Shown here piece after piece: positions 18,937-26,710 of a stretch of DNA of 64,000 nucleotides; the stretch's first letter is position 1; each line of letters opens with the position of its first letter. Both the position numbers and the translations under genes were made by a program. Location of the stretch: contig DASVTU010000025.1 in NCBI GenBank assembly GCA_036387415.1, positions 52,179 through 116,178 on the forward strand, in the 5' to 3' direction. The notes under the pieces are model-generated. The model was given only the letters and a program-made list of their open reading frames with translations. It ran no database searches and was not told the DNA's origin. Source of the stretch: DASVTU01 sp036387415 (GTDB taxonomy: Bacteria > Acidobacteriota > Blastocatellia > Pyrinomonadales > Pyrinomonadaceae).

Positions 18937-18960
18937 ACGCGACCACGCTTACAAAGATTA

Positions 18961-19109
18961 GCCGCAGAGACACGGAGACACAGAGAACAAAGTGAAAGGA
19001 AACAGGAGACAAGGCAAAGTGCTGAAAAGTACAAGAGATGCGGTTGCCCCTGTTTCCTCTTTTTCGCTGTTAGAACTCCGCCTCTGTCTTTCTCTGTGAC
19101 TCGGTGGCT
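18961..19109. repeat. Palindromic intergenic repeat, copy R1
   Basis: Starts gccgcagagacacggagac and ends with the near-complement ctctgtgactcggtggc, so the ends can pair into a long imperfect stem. Related copies lie at 24080-24154, 38703-38807 and 44504-44643. This copy splits the normally tight sctS-sctT pair. Confidence 0.75.
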
Positions 19110-19126
19110 TATTTTGCAGTGCTTAG

Positions 19127-19981
19127 ATGGAAGAATTTCTAAAATTACTCGAAACCGTCTTACGCACGTTCGAGGTCGGGCAAAACCCGCAGTCGTTTTT
19201 GGTGCTCGTCGGGCTGGCGTTTGCGAGGATGCTGTCGTTTCTGGTGGTGGTTCCGTTTTTCGGCGGGGCAGCGGTTCCGGCGCGCGTCAAGGTGGCGACG
19301 GCCACCGCTTTCGTTATTATTCTATATCCTTCGCTTGAGGCGGGATTGCCGCAGAACAACCAGCCGCTCGGCTTCGGCCCCATCGGTTTCATCGCCCTGC
19401 TGGCGAAGGAAGCATTCGTCGGATTCACGCTTGGATTCGTGGCGTCGCTGGTGTTTGAAGCGATTCAGGTGGCGGGTCGCATCATCGACTTTCAACGCGG
19501 CTCGACGATGGCAGAGATGTACGCGCCGCAATTGCAGACGCGCGTCTCCGAACTCGGACAGTTCAAACTCCAATTCGCCATCGTGCTCTTTCTACTCATC
19601 GGCGCGCACCATTTTTTCATCTCCGCGCTACTGCGTAGCTTCGAGGTTGTGCCCGCCTTCGGCTTTCCGCATCTACAGGCGGGATGGACGCCCGCCGCCG
19701 CGTTCATGACGCGTCTGACTGGTGGAGTGCTTGCCGTCGGGATTCAACTGGCCGCGCCCGCCATGATTGCGTTGCTCCTGACAGACCTTTTCTTCGGCAT
19801 CATCAATCGCGTCGCGCCGCAGATTAACGTTTTTTTCCTGAGCCTTCCGGTCAAGATGGCGGTCGGCCTCGTCGTCGTCCTCATCGCACTGCCACTCTTC
19901 AAAGAACGATACATTTACTACTTCAAGGAAGCCTATCTGTCATTCGAGGCCATCATCCGCGCGCTCGGCGCGACTTATTGA
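19127..19981 (+). CDS. sctT: T3SS export gate protein SctT (FliR family)
   Basis: 284 residues with six to seven membrane helices. Conserved SctT/FliR landmarks are VLVGLAFARMLSFLVVVPFF (about 26-45), an AKEAFVGFTLGFVASLVFE stretch (about 91-110), AGRIIDFQRGSTMAEMYAPQ (about 115-134), FFISALLRSFEVVP and the C-terminal LPVKMAVGLVVVLIALPLF. It forms the SctR5-SctS4-SctT1 gate. No good Shine-Dalgarno precedes 19127, and the gap upstream is filled by repeat R1, so it may depend on transcription through the repeat. It ends the rightward block; a hairpin follows. Confidence 0.95.
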   Translation: MEEFLKLLETVLRTFEVGQNPQSFLVLVGLAFARMLSFLVVVPFFGGAAVPARVKVATATAFVIILYPSLEAGLPQNNQPLGFGPIGFIALLAKEAFVGFTLGFVASLVFEAIQVAGRIIDFQRGSTMAEMYAPQLQTRVSELGQFKLQFAIVLFLLIGAHHFFISALLRSFEVVPAFGFPHLQAGWTPAAAFMTRLTGGVLAVGIQLAAPAMIALLLTDLFFGIINRVAPQINVFFLSLPVKMAVGLVVVLIALPLFKERYIYYFKEAYLSFEAIIRALGATY

Positions 19982-20016
19982 CGACGACAAATTTTGAGCA
20001 GGATTCGGAATATGAA

Positions 20017-20047
20017 AAGGCGGCGAGTCGTGTCGGCTCGCCGCCTT
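20017..20047. terminator. Bidirectional hairpin between sctT and the DUF6683-like gene
   Basis: AAGGCGGCGAG and CTCGCCGCCTT form an 11-bp perfect stem around a 9-base loop. It lies between convergent genes (sctT ends 19981, the leftward gene ends 20099). The T-tracts are weak on both sides. Confidence 0.6.
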
Positions 20048-20098
20048 CATTCGTCTCATTTAGATGTGCTTGACCGTCTCCCGCCAACGACGCGAGGA

Positions 20099-20911
20099 TT
20101 AAAATTCGACGCCGTTGTTGGTAATCCTGATTTGCGAGGCGGGAGCGCCGAGCAGTCGCTCAAGATTGTCTTTCGCCATTTCGCGCGCCATCTCTGCGAG
20201 TTGTTTGTTGTTCTTCTGCGCGGCCACGTCAGAGTTGATGGCGACGAATTCACCGATAACGGCCATCGTCTCATACATCGTCTGCTTGTCACGGTTCGAG
20301 AGACGATGAAAATCGGTGTCGTCGGCGAGCGCGTCTCGAATCTGCGCGCGGAGTGCGTCGCCCTGCGTGGCGGTGAGCGCGTTGCCGCCGTTAAAGACGT
20401 TGTAGCTGACGCCAATCAAATAACTGACGGCGAGCGAGACATCTTTGACGGGCATGCCTTGCTTGCGACGGTTGTCTTCGTAGTTTTTCAGACATTGATT
20501 GAAGAACGTTTCCATCTCGCGCCGCTCGGCATCGCTCGCGCCCGCAGCAGCCGCGAGACGCTGCGGCACGATAGACGGCGCGACGGGTTGAAAAGTGGTC
20601 GCGCCCGTTGTAGACGCAACGTGTGGTGTGCGCCCCGCGCGGGTCTTGGAGCTTCGCGAACCGCGTACGGGCGACGTTTGGCGCGTCGGACTATTTTTGC
20701 TGCGGATACGTTGTTGCAGCCTGCGGCTCTGGCTCTGGATGCTATGCTGCAAGAGAAGGCTGGTGGTCGCCTGCGTCGGGTTGCCCCAACGCGTGTTGTT
20801 CGCGCCGCCGTAGGGGCCTGTGTACTGCGCCGACGCTTCCTTGAGCGCACCGCTCAGCAGCAAAAGTGCCGAGGCCATCAATAACATCGAAAGACGCGTG
20901 TATTTCATCAT
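20099..20911 (-). CDS. Secreted DUF6683-like protein of unknown function
   Basis: 270 residues from the ATG at 20911, which has AGGAG 9 bases upstream; a longer in-frame extension to 21043 lacks support. A signal peptide (hydrophobic core LLMASALLLLSGAL, cleavage near EASAQ) is followed by a basic disordered Ser/Arg/Gln/Thr-rich region to about 120. A helical C-terminal domain then has FFNQCLKNYEDNRRKQGMPV, VSYLIGVSYNVFNGG and QTMYETMAVIGEFVA. This matches my memory of the DUF6683 family; no biochemical role is known to me. It is separated from sctF upstream by a terminator and has a 12-base tandem repeat in its leader, so it is probably an independent unit. Confidence 0.65.
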   Translation of the reverse strand: MMKYTRLSMLLMASALLLLSGALKEASAQYTGPYGGANNTRWGNPTQATTSLLLQHSIQSQSRRLQQRIRSKNSPTRQTSPVRGSRSSKTRAGRTPHVASTTGATTFQPVAPSIVPQRLAAAAGASDAERREMETFFNQCLKNYEDNRRKQGMPVKDVSLAVSYLIGVSYNVFNGGNALTATQGDALRAQIRDALADDTDFHRLSNRDKQTMYETMAVIGEFVAINSDVAAQKNNKQLAEMAREMAKDNLERLLGAPASQIRITNNGVEF

Positions 20912-20960
20912 CGCGCTTGCTCCTTTCACCCCTCCGCTTCGACGCTCGTCCAGACGCTTT

Positions 20961-20984
20961 GGTTGTTTTCGCGGTTGTTTTCGC
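20961..20984 (-). repeat. 12-base tandem direct repeat upstream of the DUF6683-like gene
   Basis: GGTTGTTTTCGC occurs twice with no gap (read on the + strand), 50-73 bases upstream of the start at 20911. Spacing of about one helical turn makes a pair of regulator half-sites possible. No regulator is identified. Confidence 0.5.
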
Positions 20985-21010
20985 GTCGCGCTCAAAACGT
21001 AAACGCAGAG

Positions 21011-21048
21011 AAACGATGCGCCCCGCCGATGTTGGCGGCGCATCGTTT
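21011..21048 (-). terminator. Hairpin terminator after sctF
   Basis: AAACGATGCGCC and GGCGCATCGTTT form a 12-bp stem, and the loop can extend it with CCGCC/GGCGG. It lies 46 bases after the sctF stop on the leftward strand. The 3' side is T-rich only weakly. Confidence 0.6.
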
Positions 21049-21093
21049 CCCTGAGACTATTGAACGGCCAATCCTGAAGCGAGTTTTGACGCG

Positions 21094-21312
21094 TTAGGCG
21101 AGGTTGCGGATATGATTTTCCTGCGCCTCGTTTATGGTCTTCATCGTGTTCGAGGCCATCTCGCCTTCCTGTTTGACGATATTCAGCAGCATGTTGGTCG
21201 CCAGTTGATAGTCGTTCATCTGCTGTTGAAAATTCGCCGCCGCCACAGGGTCTTTGAAGTCCACTTGTGTCGGGTCAGGCTTGGACGGAATTTTGAAGCT
21301 ACTGATATTCAT
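21094..21312 (-). CDS. sctF: Candidate T3SS needle subunit SctF
   Basis: 72 residues, in the size range of needle subunits (70-85). A short N-terminal tail with Pro and Asp (FKIPSKPDPTQVDFKDP) leads into one helical hairpin: VAAANFQQQMNDYQLATNML, then NIVKQEGEMASNTMKTINE. This is the two-helix layout of YscF/PrgI/MxiH. GAAGGAGAG lies ahead of the ATG at 21312. It is the last gene of a leftward unit with a TPR chaperone 38 bases upstream, and needle subunits commonly have TPR (SctG) chaperones. There is no invariant motif in this family, so the inner rod or a FliE-like protein are alternatives; a better inner-rod candidate exists at 24813. Confidence 0.6.
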   Translation of the reverse strand: MNISSFKIPSKPDPTQVDFKDPVAAANFQQQMNDYQLATNMLLNIVKQEGEMASNTMKTINEAQENHIRNLA

Positions 21313-21350
21313 GATTCGTCTCTCCTTCTCGGTTGGTTAGTGCAAATTTC

Positions 21351-21839
21351 TCACATGATTCCTTTGGCTTCCATCGCCTCATGAATGCCTAAGACCATCG
21401 CCCGTGCGCGATTCGCTCCGGGGTCTGCTTCGTCAGGGTCGAGTTCGATAGCTTTTTTGAGGTCGGCCACCGCCTGCTCCACCTTCTGCATCCGCAGGAA
21501 AACTTCTGCGCGATTGACGTGGGGCGCAATCTGTCGGTCGTCGAGTTCGATAGCACGATTGAGATACGCGAGCGCATCTGTGTCGCGTTGGGTGCGCGTG
21601 TAGAGCGCGCCGAGCGCGGAGAGTGCATCGACGTTATCCGGGTCGAGTTCGACGAGACCTTCAAAGACCGTGCGGGCTTTGTCGAGATTGCCCTGATTGT
21701 AGTACATCGCGCCGATTTCGCCCATTTGTTGAAACTCGGCGGCGGAAATTCCGAGATGGTCGCGCAGGGTCGCCTGTTTCGATTCTGTGCTGGCGGAGAT
21801 GGGCTTTGTCCGTTTACCGTTCTCTTGATTGTTCGACAT
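21351..21839 (-). CDS. Small TPR protein, candidate T3SS chaperone (with sctF)
   Basis: 162 residues from the ATG at 21839, with GTGGAG upstream; an in-frame TTG at 21875 is weaker. Three to four TPR units run from about residue 40: MGEIGAMYYNQGNLDKARTV, VDALSALGALYTRTQRDTDA and HVNRAEVFLRMQKVEQAV. Such short TPR proteins are the class II (SycD/LcrH) or SctG chaperones of T3SS. It lies between a hydrophobic small protein (22365, upstream) and sctF (downstream) on one strand, so it may serve either or both. Three further TPR genes of this kind occur in the window, each beside a secreted-protein gene. Confidence 0.75.
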   Translation of the reverse strand: MSNNQENGKRTKPISASTESKQATLRDHLGISAAEFQQMGEIGAMYYNQGNLDKARTVFEGLVELDPDNVDALSALGALYTRTQRDTDALAYLNRAIELDDRQIAPHVNRAEVFLRMQKVEQAVADLKKAIELDPDEADPGANRARAMVLGIHEAMEAKGIM

Positions 21840-21927
21840 CTCGAAAATCTCCACCTCAGGCACCTCGCGTTCCAAACCCGTCCAAATCGACGCTAAACAG
21901 CATCATCTCCCGTCAGTCGCCGGAACT

Positions 21928-22365
21928 TTACGCGTTGAGTCGTGCGTTGTCGCGGCTCGTCTGAATCACAGAGCGATACTCCGCCGTCTCCTGAAGCACG
22001 CGGAACATATCCTGAACTTTTTGCGTCGAAGCCTTAAACTCGCGGAAAGTGTTGACCACGTTGCGGAAATTGCGCGTGATTTCGCGGAGCCTTTCGGGTC
22101 GGAGAAGGTCGCGCACGCCGCTGAAACCGTTGGCACCGAAGCCGCCACCGCCGTCGAAGCCGCCGAGCGGGGCAAACTGCGCGACCTTGTTCAGGAAGTC
22201 GAAGCCTTTAATCTTCGAGAGCAGACCCGCCACGTCGAAAGCCACGGCAGCCCAGTTGCCCGTTAGAGCGTTGATGCCGAGCGAGACAAACGGAGCGATT
22301 TTGCCCAGACCGATTGCCTCGAACGCTTTACCGACGAAACCGCCAATGCCTTTAAGAAATCCCAT
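21928..22365 (-). CDS. Hydrophobic small protein, candidate T3SS substrate/translocator
   Basis: 145 residues. The N-terminal 70 residues are Gly/Ala-rich and amphipathic to hydrophobic (GFLKGIGGFVGKAFEAIG, NWAAVAFDVAGLL), followed by a Gly patch and a long charged helix (about 85-135). There is no signal peptide. The ATG at 22365 has GGAGG at good spacing. A sigma-28-type promoter (22433-22459) is 67 bases upstream. Hydrophobic segment plus helix plus neighbouring TPR chaperone is the plan of SctE/SctB pore-forming translocators, though much smaller. Role inferred from that and from co-location with sctF; no family recognised. Confidence 0.6.
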   Translation of the reverse strand: MGFLKGIGGFVGKAFEAIGLGKIAPFVSLGINALTGNWAAVAFDVAGLLSKIKGFDFLNKVAQFAPLGGFDGGGGFGANGFSGVRDLLRPERLREITRNFRNVVNTFREFKASTQKVQDMFRVLQETAEYRSVIQTSRDNARLNA

Positions 22366-22432
22366 CGTCCTCGCGCCTCCTCGCCTGCTTCCGGCAACGC
22401 CTTGCGTCCCGTTATTGCTTCTTACACTTGGG

Positions 22433-22459
22433 TTATCGGCGTTTGCGGCGGGATGTTTC
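22433..22459 (-). promoter_or_regulatory. Sigma-28-type promoter (site G)
   Basis: Read on the minus strand: GAAACATC, 11 bases, GCCGATAA. The -10 is identical to the sigma-28 consensus and both halves match the other sites in this window. It lies 67 bases upstream of the 22365 start. Confidence 0.72.
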
Positions 22460-22558
22460 CTGTTTTATGAGAAAAATTTGCGGCGAGAACCTGAAACTTC
22501 GCGTCGGACGGAGGAAAATGACGCGTGTGGCGAGGTTAAATCGAATCAAAAGAAGAAT

Positions 22559-23077
22559 TTAACGCCCGCTCGACGGATACAAAACCAGCCACGGCTCGCC
22601 CTGATTCTCTTCTCTGACCTCGAAAATGGCTTCGTCTGGACGGAAACCTTCGGGGCGTTTGATTTTGTAAAAATCTCCGCGACGGCGCGGGTATTCGACG
22701 TGTTCGACCACCGCGTTATCTTTGACGAAGACGAGAAGATTGATGTCGTCGCGGCGGTCGATGCCTGTGCGTGCGAGACCCGACCAGTCGAAGCCGAGTG
22801 CGCGACGGATTTCGTCCGCCGGAGTGAAGGGCGCGAAGGTGTAAAACTTGTCCCAGTCGAGATTCGAGAGGGTTTTGAGGTCAACCGTGACTTGCGCGGT
22901 GTTGTTTCGTTTGCGCTCAATGGCCGAAGCGAGCCGTTCCTGAAGATTCATAGTAGTTGCCGAGCCTTGAGGATTGGGGCGTGCGGTGTTGCCGGTGTTG
23001 CATGATAGGAGCGCCGCCGCGCCGTTGATGATCAACACGGCGAGAAGCATCGTCCGCAGAATATTTCGTCGGCGCAT
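22559..23077 (-). CDS. Lipoprotein of unknown function in the T3SS region
   Basis: 172 residues from the ATG at 23077 with GGGAGAGAG upstream. The N-terminus is basic, then LLAVLIINGAAALLSC, a good lipobox with Cys near residue 26. The mature part has two recognisable stretches, LSNLDWDKFYTFAPFTPADE and NLLVFVKDNAVVEHVEYPRR, typical of small secreted alpha/beta proteins, but I cannot name a family. The position between DUF6973 and a T3SS substrate gene makes a pilotin-like or envelope role possible; this is only a guess. A terminator upstream (23138-23175) separates it from the DUF6973 gene. Confidence 0.65.
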   Translation of the reverse strand: MRRRNILRTMLLAVLIINGAAALLSCNTGNTARPNPQGSATTMNLQERLASAIERKRNNTAQVTVDLKTLSNLDWDKFYTFAPFTPADEIRRALGFDWSGLARTGIDRRDDINLLVFVKDNAVVEHVEYPRRRGDFYKIKRPEGFRPDEAIFEVREENQGEPWLVLYPSSGR

Positions 23078-23137
23078 GTGCTCTCTCCCTTGCGCGAGTA
23101 GTGAAACGGTTTTGCGCGAACAGGATGAAGGTAAACG

Positions 23138-23175
23138 AAAAGGGCACTCGCTCGCAAGAGCCGCCATGCCCTTTT
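23138..23175 (-). terminator. Rho-independent terminator after the DUF6973 gene
   Basis: AAAAGGGCA (23138-23146) pairs with TGCCCTTTT (23167-23175), 9 bp, with room for an inner CTC/GAG stem. Read leftward it ends in TTTT. It lies 66 bases beyond the DUF6973 stop. Confidence 0.7.
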
Positions 23176-23241
23176 GCCGCGTCGGTCGTGCCCCGAACCG
23201 CGCAAGCAGGAGATTTTTTTGAACTACACAGGCCGCAGAGT

Positions 23242-23865
23242 TTATTTGATTGTCCGCAGACGACCCTCGCGCAAGGCTTGCATGACGAGTTCAGCGAGTT
23301 GGGCATCGGTCGCGTTCGGATTTTGCACGGCAATCTGCCGTCCGACTTCATTGTTGTGTAAATCCATCTCTTTTTCGTTGGCGGGCTGATTGGGGTTGGT
23401 TTCGTGCGCGTCGGCAAACTCTTTGGCGAGCGATGAGCCGTGCGCTCGCGTCATCAGCGCGTTCCAGTAGGCATGTCGGAAGGCGTCGCCCTGCCCGTTG
23501 TGAAGTTGGTCGGCGGGGAAACGGCTCTGCGCTTCGGCGAGTGCCTTGTTGGCGGCACTCTGAAAATCGCGCGCGACGAAGGGATGGCGAATGATAAAAC
23601 GAACTTCGGCGGGCGTCAGATTGTACGGGTAATAATCCTGCGCGTAGCCGTCCGAGCCGAGATAGGAGGGGTTTGACCAGATAACGCCGTTGCGCGAGGC
23701 AACAGTCTCCGCCAACGAGAGAGCGGGAGCCGCGACGGTTTCCGCCGCGTCTGTGGCGACGTTTGTCAGCGTCTCGCCCACCTGCTGCGCTCCGTCCACC
23801 ACCGTCCTGCCGAAATCAGCCACCACATCGTCAACCCGACCGAGGTCAATTCCCAGTATCGACAT
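23242..23865 (-). CDS. DUF6973-like protein, candidate T3SS effector
   Basis: 207 residues, no signal peptide. Residues 1-55 are Ala/Val/Thr-rich, fitting a secretion leader. The C-terminal domain (about 80-205) has the pattern GDAFRHAYWNAL (126-137), an AHE (153-155) and MDLHNNEVGR (167-176), with several conserved His, Asp and Asn residues that could form an active site. I recognise this as the DUF6973 domain, which occurs in polymorphic toxins and secreted proteins; its chemistry is unknown to me. GAAGGAGAG precedes the ATG at 23865, and a sigma-28-type promoter lies 65 bases upstream. The single-gene unit with its own terminator and the shared promoter type support an effector role. No immunity gene is adjacent. 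Confidence 0.65.
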   Translation of the reverse strand: MSILGIDLGRVDDVVADFGRTVVDGAQQVGETLTNVATDAAETVAAPALSLAETVASRNGVIWSNPSYLGSDGYAQDYYPYNLTPAEVRFIIRHPFVARDFQSAANKALAEAQSRFPADQLHNGQGDAFRHAYWNALMTRAHGSSLAKEFADAHETNPNQPANEKEMDLHNNEVGRQIAVQNPNATDAQLAELVMQALREGRLRTIK

Positions 23866-23930
23866 TGTTCGTCTCTCCTTCGTCCTGTCTTGCTTTCAAA
23901 ACACGCCGTCAAGATGGCTTGTCAAACTAA

Positions 23931-23957
23931 TTGTCGGCGGCGCGGAGAAAAGGTTTC
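23931..23957 (-). promoter_or_regulatory. Sigma-28-type promoter (site F)
   Basis: Read on the minus strand: GAAACCTT, 11 bases, GCCGACAA. It differs from site B at one -35 base and one -10 base. It lies 65 bases upstream of the DUF6973 gene start. Confidence 0.65.
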
Positions 23958-24079
23958 CTCGTCGGCGCAAGAAATTTTGGCGACGAAAGAGTAAATGGTG
24001 TTTTTTCGTCGGTCAGCAGTTTTTTTAGCAAAAGCGCGACGGTCGCGCACGATTTGATTTAGAATTCAATTCAAAATTA

Positions 24080-24154
24080 GCCACAGAGGCACAGAGACAC
24101 CGAGTAAGCGAATGAAAAACAGTTAATTTTATTTAATCTCTGTGCATCTGTGGC
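24080..24154. repeat. Palindromic intergenic repeat, copy R2
   Basis: Starts gccacagaggcacagagac and ends ctctgtgcatctgtggc; the ends are complementary. This is the shortest copy. With site F it accounts for most of the 304-base gap between 23865 and 24170. Confidence 0.75.
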
Positions 24155-24169
24155 TAATCCTTAACCGAC

Positions 24170-24619
24170 ATGAATCGACTCGAACAAGATTGGGTACGCG
24201 GGCGCGCTTCGCTGGCGGCAGTGGGCGGCTGGACTGCCGAGGAACTCCGTCTGGTCGCAGACCTCGGCTTCGCGTTGGCCGAACAGGGGCGACATCAGGA
24301 AGCCATCACCGTTTTTGAAGGTTTGGCCGCACTCGCACCCGCCACAGGATATTTTCAGTCGGCGCTCGGCGCGCTCTGGTTGAGGATGAATGAGCCGCGC
24401 CGCGCGCTCGAATATCTGGAAGCCGCTTTGAAGGCCGACGCACAAGACCTCGCCGCGCTTATCAATTGCGGCGAAGCGTATCTTCAACTCGGTGAACGAG
24501 AAGCGGCGACGAGAGCGTTGGAGGCGGGCATAAATTTGAGCGACGCGCGAGGCAGCGCCGAGAATACTCTATGGGCGGCACGCGCGAGAGCTTTGCTGGC
24601 GCGTCTGCAAAATTCGTGA
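24170..24619 (+). CDS. Small TPR protein, candidate T3SS chaperone (with sctI)
   Basis: 149 residues with three TPR-like units: VADLGFALAEQGRHQEAITV, YFQSALGALWLRMNEPRRAL and ALINCGEAYLQLGEREAATR. This is the size and fold of SycD/SctG chaperones. It is 193 bases upstream of sctI on the same strand, with a sigma-28-type promoter in between, so sctI is also transcribed separately. The leader contains repeat R2 and no strong Shine-Dalgarno. Its client is unknown; the inner rod or the secreted lytic transglycosylase are the neighbours. Confidence 0.7.
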   Translation: MNRLEQDWVRGRASLAAVGGWTAEELRLVADLGFALAEQGRHQEAITVFEGLAALAPATGYFQSALGALWLRMNEPRRALEYLEAALKADAQDLAALINCGEAYLQLGEREAATRALEAGINLSDARGSAENTLWAARARALLARLQNS

Positions 24620-24694
24620 ACATGCAAAATTCGCGAACGAAGATTGCACGTTTTGTGCAGGGTAGAGCCGGATGAAAATTTTTTGCAGCGAGAC

Positions 24695-24721
24695 GCAACA
24701 TTTTTTCTGAATTGTCGATAA
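24695..24721 (+). promoter_or_regulatory. Sigma-28-type promoter for sctI (site A)
   Basis: GCAACATT, 11 bases, GTCGATAA, 91 bases upstream of the sctI start. One mismatch to the GCCGATAA consensus. Confidence 0.68.
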
Positions 24722-24812
24722 TCATAACGAGATGGTATTTCCGTCGTGGTTGGAGGCATCGTCGTTTGGGTGTTAAGTCAAACGGCATGAACAGTTTGAG
24801 GGAGATAAGGCG

Positions 24813-25352
24813 ATGAGCGAACCGATTTCAGGAATTGCCGGAAGCATGATGCAGAACGCGGGCGGCGCGGCTCAGGAGGCGCAAAAAGGGCAGAATGCCA
24901 CGCGCTCGTTCGAGAGTTTGCTGCAACAGGGCGGCGAGCAGAAAGTTGACGCAGGCGTCGGGCAGCCGGCGCAGATTTCCGGCGCGGAACTCGAACAGAT
25001 GCGGCTCGATTTGGTGCGACGCACGGAAAACTTGCCCGCGGGCGAGTCGAACCTCAAGGTGCTGGTGCCCGAACTGCTCGACACGCGGACGCGCATGGGT
25101 CTACTCAACGAAGCTCTGCAAGGCGTGCAAAAATCGCCTAACGGCGTGGATTTGCGCGGGCGTTTCTCGCAGGTCGAGCAGGAGTGGTATCAGCTTGAGG
25201 GCATCATGAAGTCGAACAAGGATTTGTCGATGGGCGAACTCTTGAGCCTACAGGCGCGGCTTTATCAAGTTTCGCAGCATGTCGAAGTGATGAGCAAGGT
25301 GGTTGACCAGGTGACGGGCGGCGTTAAGACGATTCTGAACACGAACGTTTAA
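24813..25352 (+). CDS. sctI: T3SS inner rod protein SctI
   Basis: 179 residues. The C-terminal 45 residues carry the SctI (YscI/PrgJ) pattern: LSMGELLSLQARLYQVSQH, a VEVMSKVVDQVTGG helix and a hydrophobic tail ending KTILNTNV. The N-terminus is disordered and Gly/Gln-rich, as in secreted rod subunits. The ATG at 24813 follows GGGAGATAAGG. The family is usually 80-140 residues, so this one is long at the N-terminus. The inner rod links the export gate to the needle. Expressed from site A and followed after a strong hairpin by a lytic transglycosylase. Confidence 0.78.
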   Translation: MSEPISGIAGSMMQNAGGAAQEAQKGQNATRSFESLLQQGGEQKVDAGVGQPAQISGAELEQMRLDLVRRTENLPAGESNLKVLVPELLDTRTRMGLLNEALQGVQKSPNGVDLRGRFSQVEQEWYQLEGIMKSNKDLSMGELLSLQARLYQVSQHVEVMSKVVDQVTGGVKTILNTNV

Positions 25353-25374
25353 GTCGAAATCGAAGTTAAAAGTG

Positions 25375-25408
25375 GCGTCTCGCGCCGGACGTTTCCGGCG
25401 CGAGACGC
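25375..25408 (+). promoter_or_regulatory. Perfect 15-bp hairpin between sctI and the lytic transglycosylase
   Basis: GCGTCTCGCGCCGGA, loop CGTT, then its exact complement. No T-tract follows, so a classical terminator is unlikely; an mRNA stabiliser or a processing site setting different levels of the two genes is more likely. It starts 23 bases after the sctI stop and ends 46 bases before the next ATG. Confidence 0.6.
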
Positions 25409-25454
25409 GCACACGGCGACAGGAAAATCTTCCAACTCGTTGGAGGAGAAGCAG

Positions 25455-26606
25455 ATGGGCAACATCAACCGCGTCGGCTCGCAACAGCCGCAACCAATCG
25501 ACGACAACAACGTCGCACGTCGCAACGACGCGCCGCGCCCCGTGCGCGAAGACCGTTTTGCGCGCGGATTGTCAAACGATAAGGCGCTCGCGCCGACCTC
25601 GCTCAAGCCAACGAAGGACGAGCGTGGAAACGTCGCCGCGAGGCAGTATCTCAACGACGAAGCATGGGCGCGACAGCGCACCGTCGAAGAATTGAAGACG
25701 CTGGTGCAGGCCGTGCAGGCGGGCGCGACCGATGCCTGGCAACTCACAGACCTCATCTTCTACGCGCGCCATCCTGAAATGATGGGTGTGCCGCTCACGA
25801 AAGAACATCAGGCACTGCTGGACGAGTGGAACGCCATCAGCGCGTTGCTGGTTCATCCGGTTCTTAACGAAGTCGGCGACCTTATCGGCGCAAATGTCGC
25901 GGGCGGCGAAGTGGGCGGCGCGGCGGAGATTGGGACGGCCTTTGAACGCGCCATGCGTCCCGCAGACGGTGCGGGCGGCGCAAAAAACGCGAGGTTTGAC
26001 AACATCATCGTGCGTTCGGTCGAATGGTGTCCGGGTTTGTCGCCCGCGATTCTCAAGAGCCTGCTGGCGCAGGAATCAAACTTCAACACGTCGGTTATCA
26101 ATCAATACGGTTACGCGGGAATCGCGCAGTTCGGGCGCGAGGCGGCGCGCGAAGTCGGCTTGCAGGTCGGGGTCGCCGGAAGCCAGTCGGACGAGCGTCT
26201 GAACCCCGCGAAAGCGATTCCGGGCGCGGCACGTTTGCTCAACATCAAGGCGCAACGCCTCGGCGAGATGGCGTTTTCGCGTTATGGTCAACCGAACGGC
26301 GCGGAGTTCTGGAAGTTTGTGCTGGCAGCCTACAACGGCGGCGAGGGAACCGTCACGCTTGCGATGGGCAACGCCTACCGGACAGGCATGGCGACGGCGC
26401 GCGCGAAGGGTCTGGTCGGCACGGAAGCCGTCAGCTTCGCACGCAACTACGCGTCGAAATGGGAAAACTTGAAGGCGGGGGGATTGGAGTCGCCACTGGG
26501 ACGCGCCGCCGCAAGATACTTTCCTGCGCTCGCCGCGTCGAAGTATCAAGAGATTGGAAACTACCCGACCGCCATCGTCGAGCGTGCACGGCGCACGCGC
26601 ATTTGA
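25455..26606 (+). CDS. T3SS-associated lytic transglycosylase (SLT domain)
   Basis: 383 residues from the ATG at 25455 with GGAGGAG at ideal spacing. There is no signal peptide; the N-terminal 60 residues are polar and disordered. A lysozyme-like SLT domain follows (about 195-320): LLAQESNFNT with catalytic Glu207, then QYGYAGIAQFG and AAYNGGEGTV (Tyr293). Such enzymes cleave glycan strands to let a T3SS apparatus pass the wall; most have a Sec signal, so its absence suggests export through the T3SS itself, like FlgJ or some plant-pathogen enzymes. It lies downstream of sctI, probably in the same transcript. Confidence 0.85.
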   Translation: MGNINRVGSQQPQPIDDNNVARRNDAPRPVREDRFARGLSNDKALAPTSLKPTKDERGNVAARQYLNDEAWARQRTVEELKTLVQAVQAGATDAWQLTDLIFYARHPEMMGVPLTKEHQALLDEWNAISALLVHPVLNEVGDLIGANVAGGEVGGAAEIGTAFERAMRPADGAGGAKNARFDNIIVRSVEWCPGLSPAILKSLLAQESNFNTSVINQYGYAGIAQFGREAAREVGLQVGVAGSQSDERLNPAKAIPGAARLLNIKAQRLGEMAFSRYGQPNGAEFWKFVLAAYNGGEGTVTLAMGNAYRTGMATARAKGLVGTEAVSFARNYASKWENLKAGGLESPLGRAAARYFPALAASKYQEIGNYPTAIVERARRTRI

Positions 26607-26610
26607 GTTT

Positions 26611-26639
26611 GAAACATCGTTCGAGATTGCAGACGCTAA
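26611..26639 (+). promoter_or_regulatory. Possible degenerate sigma-28-type promoter
   Basis: GAAACATC, 13 bases, GACGCTAA, 71 bases before the 26711 gene. The -35 half equals site G, but the spacer is 2 bases too long and the -10 has two mismatches. Listed because of its position. Confidence 0.25.
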
Positions 26640-26710
26640 TCAAGTGGGACGCAAATGCGCGCGGCAAGTGAAACGTCGGGGCACTTTTAATGCATCGAGA
26701 ATCACGGTGA

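Noticed and set aside
26619..26639. Full sigma-28 promoter for the 26711 gene
   Set aside because: Spacer is 13 instead of 11 and the -10 has two mismatches, so it is listed only as a weak site.
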